DNA from: JAKVBK01 sp022447275
Lineage (GTDB): Bacteria > Pseudomonadota > Alphaproteobacteria > Rhodobacterales > Rhodobacteraceae
NCBI GenBank assembly: GCA_047125605.1
Contig: CP138932.1
Coordinates: 2,604,001-2,668,000 of the forward strand
Length of the DNA stretch: 64,000 bases
Direction: 5' to 3'
Of the stretch, positions 63,881 through 64,000 are shown in pieces (the first letter of the stretch is position 1; each line of letters opens with the position of its first letter). A program made the translations under genes and the position numbers. A model generated the notes under the pieces. The model saw only the letters and a list, made by a program, of their open reading frames with translations, made no database searches and was not told where the DNA came from.

Positions 63881-64000
63881 CCGATCGAAAAGGCATTATT
63901 CTGGCAGGTGGGTCTGGCATACGGCTCTACCCGATCACCATGGGTGTCTCCAAGCAGCTGCTGCCGCTGCATGACAAACCGATGATTTTTTACCCTCTGT
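63877..64000 (+). CDS. rfbA: Glucose-1-phosphate thymidylyltransferase, 5' part
   Basis: The first 41 codons: MTDRKGIILAGGSGIRLYPI, TMGVSKQLLPLHDKPMIFYP. The nucleotide-binding signature GGSGxRLYP...SKQLLP is intact, with Ile where most members have Thr. First step of dTDP-rhamnose synthesis. Runs off the window end. Confidence 0.93.
   Translation, partial: MTDRKGIILAGGSGIRLYPITMGVSKQLLPLHDKPMIFYPL

Overview
The window looks like chromosome of a marine alphaproteobacterium of the Roseobacter group (Rhodobacteraceae). The evidence is the order and sequence of the housekeeping genes from about 49.8 kb onward: secA divergent from a parvulin gene with argJ and mutT, then rimP-nusA-ylxR-infB on the minus strand, then rfbC-rfbB-rfbD-rfbA. 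The first 49 kb are accessory DNA: less GC-rich, loosely packed, with many small secreted proteins, gene remnants and repeats.

Region 1 (1-10.5 kb) is a mobilizable, defence-carrying island. It holds an unusual methylase-like/HsdS-like/AlbA_2 protein, a MobA/MobL (MOBQ) relaxase with an adjacent RSF1010-type oriT, a TraC/TraD-like accessory gene, and a two-gene type I CBASS (CD-NTase plus Cap15-like membrane effector). Further along are a serine-recombinase fragment, a possible IS6-family remnant, and a PAP2-type membrane enzyme gene lying between two copies of a ~165-bp direct repeat. A 3' fragment of tRNA-Phe at 10446-10488 is the expected scar of a tRNA-integrating element; its orientation says the element lies to its left.

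Region 2 (10.6-17.7 kb) carries small exported proteins: a thermonuclease, an ankyrin protein, two Sel1 paralogues (one just left of the tRNA scar), a DUF805 membrane protein, and a secreted-protein gene split by an in-frame TAG.

Region 3 (18.4-25.8 kb) is a polyprenyl-phosphoryl-arabinofuranose pathway. A HAD-UbiA fusion, a GtrA-like protein, DprE1 and DprE2 are coupled by ATGA overlaps. They are followed by a two-gene unit for a membrane-anchored double jelly-roll protein and a GT-C-like membrane glycosyltransferase candidate.

Region 4 (26.3-34.5 kb) has a DUF1501/DUF1800 pair, the latter with peptidoglycan-binding and carbohydrate-binding parts, and a large RTX/Hint protein.

Region 5 (34.8-45.4 kb) is an expanded curli (functional amyloid) locus. 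Three large tandem curlin-repeat genes (about 500, 655 and 432 residues) face a small curlin gene, a CsgA-like gene broken by a TGA, and csgH; csgF-csgG follow. No csgE is visible. The 1.46-kb divergent control region carries phased CAATT motifs, an 11-C tract, and an 8-G tract at the ribosome-binding site of the small curlin gene.

Region 6 (46.2-49.2 kb) holds four more exported proteins (SH3, unknown, LprI-like, pentapeptide repeat). Region 7 (49.8-64 kb) is conserved core: protein export, arginine biosynthesis, nucleotide sanitation, the transcription/translation operon and dTDP-rhamnose synthesis, with rfbA cut off by the window end. Coordinates and motifs were read by eye; family names rest on recognised motifs, not on searches.
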